This document shows, one piece after another, positions 23,679 to 33,190 of a stretch of DNA of 64,000 nucleotides; position 1 is the stretch's first letter, and each line of letters starts with the position of its first letter. The DNA is taken from positions 61,693,127 to 61,757,126 of the forward strand of contig CP136061.1 of NCBI GenBank assembly GCA_032622095.1, in the 5' to 3' direction. This DNA comes from Siphonodentalium dalli. Its lineage: Eukaryota > Mollusca > Scaphopoda > Gadilida > Siphonodentaliidae. The position numbers were made by a program, and so were the translations under genes. A model generated the notes under the pieces. That model did not search any database and was not told the origin of the DNA. It saw only the letters and a list, made by a program, of their open reading frames with translations.

Positions 23679-23759
23679 CCCCCCCCCCCCCCCCCCCCCC
23701 CCACAGCAAAAACTGCAGTTTTTTTCCACTGACCATTTGCCCCCCCCCCCCCCCCCCCC
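23679..23759. repeat. Two long poly-C runs (24 and 20 C)
   Basis: C runs at 23679-23702 and 23740-23759, separated by 37 bases containing CTGCAG. On the minus strand they are G runs able to form stacked G-quadruplexes. Run lengths in an assembly are error-prone. Confidence 0.9.
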
Positions 23760-24404
23760 AGAAAAATCAAATCTACCCCAGCCGGACAACAACTCGGTTG
23801 ACCGGAAACCGAAAAAAACACCTGAGCATACAATTCACGAGAAGGTGCTTGGTAACTTAGTTTAGATTATTATGACTAAAATGGTCATTGTCTACCAGTA
23901 GAACGCAGATTTGTACCTCGTGATGTCATGACATGTACAAACATGTATATTGGTGATCGCAACGCTATGTATGCACTTTAAAAATGACAACTAGTCGTTA
24001 CCTCGACTTTGAAAAATCTGATGCAAATGAGATGAGTGAGATACCAGCATATAACTGTTTTCTGATACCAATGGAGGAGAAATTGTTTAATACATGGGAT
24101 AGTTCTGCAGTAAAAATTTGCCATATAAGCGATCGCAGGGTAGAATTCTGCAATCGACTGGTAGACACTGACATAGTTGGCATTATTAAGAGGTTAATGG
24201 GGTCAATATCACATGTAAACCAAGACAGTGGTTATCCAAAATTGTTTTATGTGGATTGTACTACTCATGTATATATGATTTGGATATTAAGGTTAATCCA
24301 TATTCTATAAAATGAGAGAAAATTGAAGTTGTCAGTCTGAAAATACATATTTGGAATTTGTTTTACATGCAACCCCCCCTAAATGAATAAGGACAAAATT
24401 GACG
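23741..24404 (+). repeat. Direct duplication of about 655 bp, first copy
   Basis: Nearly identical to 26332-26988, offset about 2.59 kb. It begins inside a poly-C run (CAGAAAAATCAAATCTACCC follows) and ends at GAATAAGGACAAAATTGA. I noticed only a handful of differences: CGGTTGACC versus CGGTTTGACC, GCACTTTAAAAATG versus GTACTTTAAAAAATG, CCAATGGAGG versus CCATTGGAGG, and GAGGTTAATGG versus GAGGGTTAATGG. This means recent duplication, or an assembly duplicate. Confidence 0.93.
23984..24310 (+). CDS. Unrecognised small ORF in the duplicated segment, copy 1 (frame-shifted end)
   Basis: 108 residues starting MTTSRYLDFEKSDANEM. The first 71 residues agree with the ORF in copy 2 (26568-26900) except Met/Leu at residue 30. 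After IIKR the two diverge because copy 1 lacks one G, so at least one copy is shifted. No domain is recognised, and there is no signal peptide or membrane segment. Conservation between copies carries little weight because the whole duplication is nearly identical. It may be an exon, a captured fragment or a chance ORF. Confidence 0.2.
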   Translation: MTTSRYLDFEKSDANEMSEIPAYNCFLIPMEEKLFNTWDSSAVKICHISDRRVEFCNRLVDTDIVGIIKRLMGSISHVNQDSGYPKLFYVDCTTHVYMIWILRLIHIL

Positions 24405-24415
24405 TGTAAATTTTT

Positions 24416-24500
24416 TACGCCAGGTACCCCCCCCCCACCCCCGGTACGTTGTGTCCCGCAGTTTTTTTCCGCGGGGGGGGGGGGGGGGGGGAATACCTGG
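24416..24500. repeat. Poly-C / poly-G hairpin
   Basis: CCAGGTACCCCCCCC at the left faces GGGGGGGGGGAATACCTGG at the right, so the 10-C run (24427-24436) and 19-G run (24473-24491) can pair around a loop containing CGCAGTTTTTTTCCGCG. The left half follows the end of the 655-bp duplication directly. Confidence 0.7.
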
Positions 24501-24935
24501 TAATGATCGCAGTATATGATATCCACCACGGTATCAAGTCGATTACTGTTGTGGAGCACCATGCAGTTATGATACACCAACAAATATCACACCAAAAGTT
24601 GAAAATTAAAACAGCCACATGGATCTTGTTCAATGAACTTATATATGCATGAATAAGATGAATCACTAAATTATATTTTCATGCTTGTTTGTGTAATGCC
24701 AATCAATGCAGCCTGACAATATGGATGGGTGGAGTTTATAAATTGACAGCCGAAACAATGTTGGCAACTTCAAAGTTCATTATGTGCTACATTTAACCCC
24801 CGTATATACAATACAATTTTTCTATCAGCGTTCCCATGTCCTATATTTGGAGTACTATATACATGTACATGTAACGAAGGCCATCCGTTCCACAGATATG
24901 AGGAAAAACACTGCATTTTATTTTCATGCATGCGA

Positions 24936-25065
24936 AACATGACAACATGCATATGGGGTGTAACATGACAACATGCATATGGGGTGTAACATGACAACAT
25001 GCATATGGGGTGTAACATGACAACATGCATATAGGGTGTAACATGACAACATGCATATGGGGTGT
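24936..25065 (+). repeat. 26-bp tandem repeat, exactly 5 copies
   Basis: AACATGACAACATGCATATG followed by GGGTGT is repeated five times head to tail with one change (ATATAGGG in the fourth unit). Each unit contains the palindrome ATGCAT. Little divergence, so the array is young. Confidence 0.95.
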
Positions 25066-25159
25066 AACTGCGGTATATGCAGCGTTGAAACTGTACTAGT
25101 AACCATAATGAGGTGTTGGAGGTTACTGTGCTTTATATCTTTAATACTGCAGTATTAAC

Positions 25160-25182
25160 GGGGGGGGGGGGGGGGGGGGGGG
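25160..25182 (+). repeat. Poly-G run (23 G)
   Basis: Uninterrupted G run preceded by CTGCAGTATTAAC. It is a further member of the set of long C/G homopolymers in 20-35 kb and a G-quadruplex candidate. Confidence 0.9.
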
Positions 25183-25411
25183 TACTATACTAAGAGGTGG
25201 CCAATTACGTTGAGTATACATGTAGCCATACCTCACACATGGAACAGGGCTTGAATTATTCTTAGGTACATGGAAAAATAGGTACGCGGGAGCAATACAT
25301 AACACCTAGTCTGCTTAGTATATTTTACATAAATATCAACCGATTTTGTGCAGTGTTGAAGCGGTAACCTTCTAGTACTGCTGTGTTAGAAGTTTCTGGT
25401 GTGAGACCACA

Positions 25412-25492
25412 CAAGCCATATTTCTGAATAAATCCTGAAAAATTACCCACAATCCTGAGGTTAAGTGGTCACTTACTTTGGGCATTACTGTA
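25412..25492. mobile_element. Half copy of the TA-type palindromic MITE family
   Basis: Shares ACAAGCCATATTTC, AAATCCTGAAAAATTACCCA, GGTTAAGTGGTC and the terminal GGGCATTACTGTA with 28637-28823 and 60681-60883. The left half, including the central hairpin, is missing. Confidence 0.7.
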
Positions 25493-25753
25493 ATTCCCTG
25501 ACATTCCCCCAATATATGACTAAAAGAAAATTCACCCTTTTGAAGTTTTGATATCGTTTAACCATGAAATGGCTCGAAAAAGATGTTTTATGAGATTTAC
25601 GTTTGTTTTTTATTTAATTTTGTTTGTTCATAGTAGCATATCAAATGAGTGAAATTTTATTTTAGTCATTCATGTGGGTATCGTGAGTGGGGAGATATTT
25701 AAGGGGAGGTATCCTGTTACAACGGTATATGCTACTAGTACATGTACATAATT

Positions 25754-25893
25754 ATTAACTGTCATGTGGACTGTTTTTATGGAGATGTAACCGTGAGGTA
25801 AGTGGACATAACTTGTGTAAAACCCTTTACATACAAGTTATGACCACTTACCTCACGGTACATCTCATTAAAATAGTCTACATGACAGTTAAT
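25754..25893. mobile_element. Near-perfect palindrome, 140 bp (small MITE)
   Basis: ATTAACTGTCATGTGGACTG pairs with the inverted CATGACAGTTAAT end. CCGTGAGGTAAGTGG pairs with CCACTTACCTCACGG, and ATAACTTGT with ACAAGTTAT. The arms are about 62 bp around a short loop containing GTAAAACCCTTTAC. No coding capacity; the flanks show no obvious target duplication. Confidence 0.8.
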
Positions 25894-26319
25894 CCTTATA
25901 TTTATATATATTTAGCGAAAAAGCCACTTTTGTAAATGTATTTAAATTGAATAGTGTATCGTGACAAAAACAGCCCAAAGTACCCAATAGCACCCTTGGC
26001 AAAAGTTAATAGGAACAATTTCTCTTCATATTGCAACCAGGTGATGTATTAAGTCAATCCTGCGCGAGTCCAAATGCGCCCAAAACATTACGCGTTCGTC
26101 TTTCCAAACCCAATGACGTATGGATGGTGTTGTGAGCTTGGTGTTATGAGCCGTTGCGCATTCACCGAGAAATAACTGCAACTAGCCACGTGGGCGCGGA
26201 CCAATCAGTATGCTGGATTTAGTGATGACAACACTTAGTATGTAAATATATGTATTTGTAGCTGATTCTGACCAACATGCAGCGTTTGAATGGATAACAA
26301 TACTGTTATAACTGCCCCG

Positions 26320-26341
26320 CCCCCCCCCCCCCCCCCCCCCC
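26320..26341 (+). repeat. Poly-C run (22 C) at the start of the second duplicate
   Basis: The C run immediately precedes CAGAAAAATCAAATCTACCC, exactly as in the first copy at 23740-23759. The left duplication breakpoint therefore lies at or inside the homopolymer. Confidence 0.9.
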
Positions 26342-26988
26342 AGAAAAATCAAATCTACCCCAGCCGGACAACAACTCGGTTTGACCGGAAACCGAAAAAA
26401 ACACCTGAGCATACAATTCACGAGAAGGTGCTTGGTAACTTAGTTTAGATTATTATGACTAAAATGGTCATTGTCTACCAGTAGAACGCAGATTTGTACC
26501 TCGTGATGTCATGACATGTACAAACATGTATATTGGTGATCGCAACGCTATGTATGTACTTTAAAAAATGACAACTAGTCGTTACCTCGACTTTGAAAAA
26601 TCTGATGCAAATGAGATGAGTGAGATACCAGCATATAACTGTTTTCTGATACCATTGGAGGAGAAATTGTTTAATACATGGGATAGTTCTGCAGTAAAAA
26701 TTTGCCATATAAGCGATCGCAGGGTAGAATTCTGCAATCGACTGGTAGACACTGACATAGTTGGCATTATTAAGAGGGTTAATGGGGTCAATATCACATG
26801 TAAACCAAGACAGTGGTTATCCAAAATTGTTTTATGTGGATTGTACTACTCATGTATATATGATTTGGATATTAAGGTTAATCCATATTCTATAAAATGA
26901 GAGAAAATTGAAGTTGTCAGTCTGAAAATACATATTTGGAATTTGTTTTACATGCAACCCCCCCCTAAATGAATAAGGACAAAATTGA
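26332..26988 (+). repeat. Direct duplication of about 655 bp, second copy
   Basis: See the copy at 23741-24404. The match ends at AAGGACAAAATTGA; afterwards copy 2 continues into TTAATTTGGACC while copy 1 enters the poly-C/G hairpin, fixing the right breakpoint. Confidence 0.93.
26568..26900 (+). CDS. Unrecognised small ORF in the duplicated segment, copy 2 (longer frame)
   Basis: 110 residues, identical to copy 1 for 71 residues apart from Leu at residue 30, then continuing VNGVNITCKPRQWLSKIVLC because of one extra G relative to copy 1. A stop codon lies two codons before the ATG. No known domain. A possible terminal exon starts 180 bp downstream (27080), but a link between the two is speculative. 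Confidence 0.22.
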   Translation: MTTSRYLDFEKSDANEMSEIPAYNCFLIPLEEKLFNTWDSSAVKICHISDRRVEFCNRLVDTDIVGIIKRVNGVNITCKPRQWLSKIVLCGLYYSCIYDLDIKVNPYSIK

Positions 26989-27079
26989 TTAATTTGGACC
27001 GTACATCTTAATAATATGTACATGATTAGTCATTCCGCTTTTCTGATGTCATTACAAGCATTCAAATCTTATTTTTCAG

Positions 27080-27152
27080 ACAGGAGGAGCTGCCTGATTG
27101 GATTGAGACATACAAATTCATTCAAGGCCTGATATCTGATAACCAATCATAG
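27080..27152 (+). CDS. Possible terminal coding exon of an unidentified gene
   Basis: AAATCTTATTTTTCAG at 27064-27079 is a good 3' splice acceptor with a pyrimidine tract. After one base completing a split codon, the frame reads QEELPDWIETYKFIQG then LISDNQS and a TAG at 27150. The composition is protein-like. Upstream exons are not identified and the exon lies inside a repeat-rich interval, so it may be part of a transposon gene or a chance reading. Confidence 0.25.
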
Positions 27153-27953
27153 AATCATGTTTCCTGAGTGTTTCTTGCAGATAATGATTACACTTGATAC
27201 CAATATTATTAATTCTGTCCAAGACTGGATGAGGAAGGATTTCAAATGTTATTCGGTGTACATGTAACGGATACATGTAATCTAGATGTTATCGGTATTC
27301 GTCCATGCATGACATAATGTGAGTTGTTGCTTTGTGACAGTCCTGGCTATATACATGTACCATATGTATACCAATGAATGGTATGCACTGAATCCAGTAC
27401 TGTGCAGTGTGCAGCGAAGGGGAGGCTTTAATATATAACCAAATGATGACCAATGTCTTCATCAAAGCAAAAATGACACATCCATTCCTTCCTTGATGGA
27501 GACCGATCAGTGACGTCTACATTTTATCAGACTTAGTGGTGAAAATCTTGGCAAGTGAAGTTAGTGAATTCAATTCTACAACATACATGTACATGTACCT
27601 GTATGCTTCTGTATGTACCTGTATGAGTCTCAGAAAATGTGCACTATGGCATCAGTGTATGCATAACCTTTGTTATACCGTACTTCATACTACATTGACC
27701 AGAATTTGGAGGTGTACCAGTTTCATATCTCTACACAAAGCACAACAGTACCCATGGATCAGTCTCAAGCCTTGTTTCTGAGCTTGTCTGAAGGATATGA
27801 ACTTTTAAAGATATATGATGCACTTGTTCTGGTGCGTGAAACTGATCAGTTAGTACCAAGGCGCTATGCCAACTGGAAGAAGGTAGCATTCTACTAACAT
27901 AGCCGAAAATCGAAAGCAAATCAACCGTATCACTCCATAGAACACATTGCCTG

Positions 27954-28179
27954 AGCTACGCTCATTTGTGAATATTTACTACTCGATTCGGGGCGCATCT
28001 ATCGGCGATAATATAACGAAAACGAGTTCGCCTTTGATAGTTACTGCATTTAATTATGTATACGAATGATGGTGTGTGTTGTTAATTTGGATATAATATT
28101 TGTAAAAAGTACTACTTTGAACAAGATTATTCTCCATTTATATTTTATCACCCTATTGGAGTGTTTCACATCACTTTAA
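27954..28179 (-). mobile_element. TTAA-bounded terminal repeat, right copy of an inverted pair
   Basis: Inverse of 21953-22178. It contains CTACGCTCATTTGTGAATAT, CGGGGCGCATCTATCGGCGA and GAGTGTTTCACATCACT immediately before TTAA (28176-28179). A shorter related piece lies at 7815-7870, so the repeat also occurs alone. Confidence 0.65.
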
Positions 28180-28636
28180 GTGACAAATTATTGCAGCATG
28201 TCAATATAATCAGATTCATGTACATGTACACACATACAGGCCTTAAAATCCATCACAGAATAAAAATATTCTGATGTTCCTTTATCTTTGTCAACCTGCT
28301 GTATCACCAAGTAATATGTACAAGGAGCTTAATGTGGCTTAGACATGTACCATACATGTACATTTAAAGACAGATAATCCGAGTTCACGCTCCTCAATTA
28401 CCATTTCTTTGGCTTCAGGGGTAAAAATAACTTATTCGAGTTGAGGAACACACCCTTTAAAGTTCTGAGTTAAAAAATATAATTTTTTGAAATCTGTTAT
28501 TTTTCACCACCATGAATATTTCCCGGCCTAGCAAATATTCAATGAGTCGATTGACATAATCTTGATACCAAGTTGCGATGAACAAAATGTGATTTATAAC
28601 ACGTTTTGGAAATGTTACACTAGAGTTGACAGTAGT
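28180..28636. other. Noncoding DNA
   Basis: No gene seen. 28370-28460 is a diverged copy of the repeat at 8490-8590 (TTTCTTTGGCTTCAGGGGTA-type core). Confidence 0.4.
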
Positions 28637-28823
28637 TACAGTAATGCCCAAAGTAATTGACCACTTAACCACAGCAGAATTAAATGGCTTGTTGCCATTC
28701 ATCGGAAAGCTCTTGGGGAGAGCTTTCCGATGAATGGCAACAAGTCATATTTCCGACTAAATCCTGAAAATTTCCCATAATTCAGCTGTGGTTAAGTGGT
28801 CGATTACTTTGGCCATTACTGTA
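28637..28823. mobile_element. Palindromic MITE with TACAGTAATG ends, complete copy
   Basis: TACAGTAATGCCCAAAGTAA at the left and its near-complement TTACTTTGGCCATTACTGTA at the right enclose CACTTAACCACAGC / GCTGTGGTTAAGTGG. A central hairpin follows: TTGTTGCCATTCATCGGAAA then AGCTCT, closing on its complement. TA at both ends would fit a TA target site, as in Tc1/mariner-type MITEs. No coding sequence. Relatives: 25412-25492, 29104-29252, 60681-60883. Confidence 0.8.
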
Positions 28824-29103
28824 GCATTATGTTTTGGTAATTAATTGATTAAGAAATGTTGTTCTTAGAATCTGATGATATGGAGACCATGGAGAGATTG
28901 TTTACCTTTAATTGTCAATGTTGACTTTAAAGCATACTAGTAACATATGTTATGTTTATTTTATGTATCCCTGCATAAAATGGAAATGGGGTGATAAATT
29001 TATATTATACTCACATCTGGTCTTTTGATATTTTGTGAGTAATTTATATGAAAGAATGGCATTGCATGCTAGCAATTCTGATAAACATCACTGTTAAAAT
29101 GAG

Positions 29104-29252
29104 GCTTGTTGCCATTCATCGGAAAGCTCTCAGAGAGCTTTCCGATGAATGGCAACAAGCCATATTTCCGACTAAATCCTGAAAAGTTACCCATAATTCT
29201 ACTGTGTTTAAGGAGTCGATTATACTCGGGGGGCATTACTGTATTCGATATC
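29104..29252. mobile_element. Palindromic MITE of the same family, left end missing
   Basis: Begins at the central hairpin (GGCTTGTTGCCATTCATCGG ... complement, with loop CTCAGAG) and runs to the right end GGGGGCATTACTGTA. The outer left arm is absent, replaced by unrelated sequence. Confidence 0.75.
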
Positions 29253-29865
29253 TCAAGCTGTTGCATACCGAAAAGACTTGGGCTAGTACCTGAACAGTAA
29301 ACCTGCAATCTGCATGATTCATGAAACAGCTATTGAAAACATGCTGTATATACACAGAATTACACAATTTTGTTTATGGGTTTGTTGATATGACACGAGT
29401 GCTAGCGCACAATGACGGAATGAACAGCACACCCTAGAGTTCTATCTTTCCTCAATGGCACAAGTGCTGTATCAACAAATCCATTAATACAAGTGTCTTT
29501 CTGTGTTTATTACACATCACCCGTCCTAGAATATGTGCATTTAAAAATACAGGGTTACGATGTTTATTAAGGCACATACAGTGCTTGTTTTGTCATGTGT
29601 GATGATTTTTTTTTCCTATCGTTTGAACTGGATACTCAAATAACAGATATTGTTATATATTTTTTTAGCAACCGACAGATTTGAGGTAACTCTTTCTATA
29701 AATATATTGAAAATCATGTGTCGGGATGTAATTATTAGCAATCAATATATTTTTTGTTGCATATATAGGTTTATACAATTTTAAGAGGCAGAACAAGATA
29801 CAGGTACTTTGTATAGTTTCATTTCGCGAATGTACACAGTAAATTGTTGATTGTATATTTAAAGT
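29253..29865. other. Noncoding DNA
   Basis: Nothing recognised. 29370-29480 shows loose inverted words (TTGTTGATATGACACGAGTG versus CACAAGTGCTGTATCAACAA), possibly a decayed palindrome. Confidence 0.4.
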
Positions 29866-29869
29866 TTAA

Positions 29870-30362
29870 AGGTACGGGAGGGCTTGGCGGTGGGTATGCT
29901 GTGAAAATATTTCCACCGGTCAAAAACCGCCACAAACAGAAAGAATATTAAAATGTAGACAGACTTTGTCCGTATACAAATAAGAAATATCGCATAAACA
30001 GTATGTTATTGTCATATGTTTGACCATTCTTATGTAAACAAAAGCATAAAAAGGTACTTTCCTGGTGTTTGTTTATATTATGATGGTAAACATAAAGAGC
30101 GTTCATTGTTGCTGAATTTTGATATGGAACGAATAAAGAGCATTTATATGATTTGTGTGTGATTAGCCAGTAACACTGTGCTGCCTTCTGTAACACAATC
30201 AGGCTCCTGCTTAGGTAAAATATAGTAGGTCTTTATGATAGCATGCTGTTTACGCGATGGTCATGGTATATATGAACAAAACTGTATGCGTTTTAATGTT
30301 TTTCTGTTTACGGTGATTGAAACAAATATGAATATTTTCGACAACTAAGGCCTCCCGTGCCT
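29870..30362. mobile_element. TTAA-flanked MITE, second family, 493 bp
   Basis: TTAA at 29866-29869 and 30363-30366; the ends AGGTACGGGAGGGC and GGCCTCCCGTGCCT are inverted repeats. Shares GGCGGTGGGTATGCTG, AAAAACCGCCA and the AAAGAGCGTT words with 14146-14662 in inverted order, so it is a member of that family. No ORF. Confidence 0.78.
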
Positions 30363-30469
30363 TTAAGCCCCCTTATTGTCTCCATTATACATTTAACAAT
30401 GATATTTACAAAGAAGTTTTTATATTCAGAATAAATGTCAATTGTATATTTGAAAACACAATTGAAATT

Positions 30470-31024
30470 ATATATTAATTTAAAATTAAATGTTTTTCTT
30501 AATTAAGAATTGTTTTCTAATGTATCTTTCCTAATTGGGGAAAATATTCCTAGTTAAGAAAACTTGTTTTCTTTACTTAGATTTATTTTCCTGCTTGAGA
30601 AAATCTCATTCTAGAAAAAATTGGTATCACTTAAGAAAAAATATCTTGACGATATTTCTAACTATAGAAAATATAATTTCTTGTTCTAGATTAATTGTAT
30701 AGCTTTCTTAAATTTCTAGCTATTCTCCCAAGATAATCGCAGTATCTTAAACTTATCTTATTTCAAGAAAAATAAACTTATGTGAGAAAAACAATCTTTC
30801 CTACATTAAGAAAAAAAATCTATACTAAGATTTTTTTACTAGGATTTTCTTACTAAGATTACTGTGTTTTCTTAAAGAAATTTTCTCAGACAAGAAATTT
30901 TCCCACCCTTTTATTTCTTGACCTAGAAAATATGTTTTTCTTATTTTTCTAGCTATTCTCCCAAGATAATATCTCATTTCAAGATTTTTTTTTTCCTGAA
31001 TTGAGAAAATATTTTTGGCAGTGT
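30470..31024. mobile_element. AT-rich element with CACTGCCAAAAAT end, copy 2 (inverted)
   Basis: Dominated by TTTCTTA / AAGAAAA words and CCAAGATAAT blocks, ending ...GAGAAAATATTTTTGGCAGTG at 31024, the inverse of the end at 17150. CTAGCTATTCTCCCAAGATAAT (shown here in two parts: CTAGCTATTCTCCC and AAGATAAT) occurs twice, at about 30718 and 30951. The left boundary is unclear. Confidence 0.5.
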
Positions 31025-31686
31025 GGAATAGAATGATACCAATAGCTCAGTCGCCCGCCAAAATGGACTTGGAAAATTATGTCACTCAGCCCACGAAATT
31101 TAAACGAGCATGGCTTCTTAGTGCTGAAGGGGTCACTAGGTTGAGTTCCTCGCTTTGCGAAATACCCATCTGGGATCACATGATAAAAGGATATTTTATA
31201 TAGGTCTACCATCGAAAGCTTTTATTGTATAAGGATACGGTGCGTCTTTAGACTTTATGTCACACCAGCTTGCATCTTAATTTTGTTTTGGACGTTGGAA
31301 TTCTCCAAAAATAAAAGCAATTTAGCAGACGATAACGCGCATCTCGTTTGGCTGTGAGATTTCGTAAAGCGGGGTACTCAACCGCACTGATTCGTTAAGC
31401 GGCGAGGTACTTGACCGTACGACATATTAAGCTGGGTACACAACTGCACGTCGCGTGATGATAGTGACCCCTTCAGCCTTATGCATTTGAAGCTAAAACA
31501 TTAATTGTATACGCAATTTAGTAGCATGGACAATGCTTGTTTAGGTCGACAAATTCTCAACTTGAAATGCCAAGTTATGTGAAGAAAACTTGTTCAGAAA
31601 TTTTCCAGACTTTTCGCACATAAGTGATATTAAAGCTCTTATAGTGCATACCATATCAGAAATATACTAACAATCGACGCTATATT
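31025..31686. other. Noncoding DNA with a short degenerate tandem repeat
   Basis: 31367-31450 holds about three copies of a 30-35-bp motif (TAAAGCGGGGTACTCAACCG, TTAAGCGGCGAGGTACTTGA, TTAAGCTGGGTACACAACTG). GCTGAAGGGGTCAC (31123) and GTGACCCCTTCAGC (31465) are perfect inverted words 340 bp apart and may be the ends of another small element. Confidence 0.5.
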
Positions 31687-32161
31687 CACGGTGGGGAATC
31701 ACGTGGTTTCGAGTTGATGAGTATCACGCATTCAAAATGGCCGAGGCTTTCGCAAACGGGACCAAAAACTAGGTAAACGTAATCAGTAAGGATAATGCTA
31801 TATTACATAGTATTTTGGCAGCTACGAGCATATGCTATACTATTTTTAAAACAACCTGATACCTCATTTGTGTCCATTGTCCAAACTCATAATTGTTTGC
31901 TCTAAAATTCTCCTAGATGTATGGACTGGTGTATTCCACGAACCTCCGACTGGCAACTTTGGTCAGAATGTTAAGACAACTACTGAGTATTTCCGAACAA
32001 ATAAGGTATCAACCTGTTTTAAAAAATAAAATAGCATATGCTCATAACAGTCAAAATGCAATGTGTTGTATCAATGCCTGGCATAATATGTTGTGCGTGT
32101 TTGCACTCGCCTCGGTCATTTTGATTGCTTTGGTAAACACCAACCTCGATTCCCCACCGTG
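31687..32161. mobile_element. MITE with CACGGTGGGGAATC ends and 5-bp target duplication
   Basis: Perfect 14-bp inverted ends CACGGTGGGGAATC / GATTCCCCACCGTG, flanked by ATATT at 31682-31686 and 32162-32166. The inner arms show two inverted or direct versions of the GGTATCAACCTGTTTTAAAA / TAGCATATGCTC block, which is also found at 1371-1600 and 2060-2330. 475 bp, noncoding. A 5-bp duplication with a CACnnTG-type end is typical of the Transib/RAG-like group; this assignment is inferred from ends only. Confidence 0.82.
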
Positions 32162-32166
32162 ATATT

Positions 32167-32785
32167 GCTTCCTGTTGACGAAAAATTGAGCCCCGCGTCT
32201 ATGATATGGAAATAAAGTAGTTGACTATGCCAAAATAGTGGCCCGAGGGGAGGGATGTTTGTTCTGATTACCATTACATTGGCATAGTAAAAAACAACTA
32301 ATGCATTGTTTATTTTATTTTATCGAACAACTTGGATCACCATTCATTCGGAGGATGATATAAACACGAATCTATAGTAAAATCAGTGATACGAAAACTC
32401 GCTAAGAAAATGCGATTACGAAAACTAACAGGACAGGACGAATTGGAGGCGACATGTGTGGAACTCCTGCCCACATAATACAATTTATCAGGCGGATACT
32501 TAGAGTGCAGAATTAATTACATAATTATGTTGTTAATACGTTTATCATCTCAACAAAAAGAGTTTACAATATAATATCAATACAAATTGACATTGAAACA
32601 CCGCGCGGTTTGGGGAGGGGGGAGAACACTCCATCCTTATTCATACCTGATATCAGAAATAGTCTATTTATTGTTTTATGCAGAAGAAAAGTTAGGGCTC
32701 AATTTAAACAAGAAAACCAATGTCAGAAATGGTAACTCGCTCAAGATCATATATTATATACCCATGATTGTAATTATAGAATACT
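32167..32785. other. Noncoding DNA
   Basis: Nothing recognised; no ORF or repeat supported. Confidence 0.4.
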
Positions 32786-32788
32786 AGC

Positions 32789-33190
32789 AGGTTAGCCCGC
32801 CACCGGCGGCTTGTCCGAAACATGACATTTTTTTTTAATTTTTAGCTCCACGCGTTTCAATAAGAAAAAATTGTACCCGGTAGCTCCACCCGTTTCCGAG
32901 ATCTGGTCTGCGCATGCGCGAAGCTGGCGTCGCACGGGCTCGGCGACCCGATAAAATTTGTACCCGGCGCAAGATACATTCACATAGCAAATTTAAAGTC
33001 GATAGCTCCACCCGTTTCCGAGATCTCGTCTGCGCATGCGCTGCACGGGCGTCGCACGGGCTCGCCAATACGACAACGACCACCGCCTGGTCAAACTACA
33101 CACACGTACCAAGTTTCGTCCCGATCGGTCGAGAATCGTAGATTTGTATGAAGTACAACACACACACAAACATAAATATATAAGAGAGAT
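32789..33190 (+). mobile_element. GC-richer transposon tail with a 122-bp internal duplication
   Basis: TAGCTCCACCCGTTTCCGAG followed by TCTGCGCATGCGC and GCGTCGCACGGGCTCG occurs at 32881 and again at 33003. It then runs into AGTTTCGTCCCGATCGGTCG and a CACACACA / AAATATATAAGAGAGATA tail. This text is typical of 3' ends of non-LTR or Penelope-like retroelements in invertebrates, but no reverse transcriptase remains. The class is uncertain. Confidence 0.5.

Noticed and set aside
26090-26230. Promoter-like cluster (TGACGTA, CACGTGGG and GGACCAATCAG words)
   Set aside because: The words are suggestive of CRE, E-box and CCAAT sites, but there is no gene start nearby that I can support.
27670-27897. 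75-codon ORF as a gene
   Set aside because: No motif and no clear splice context; chance is as likely.
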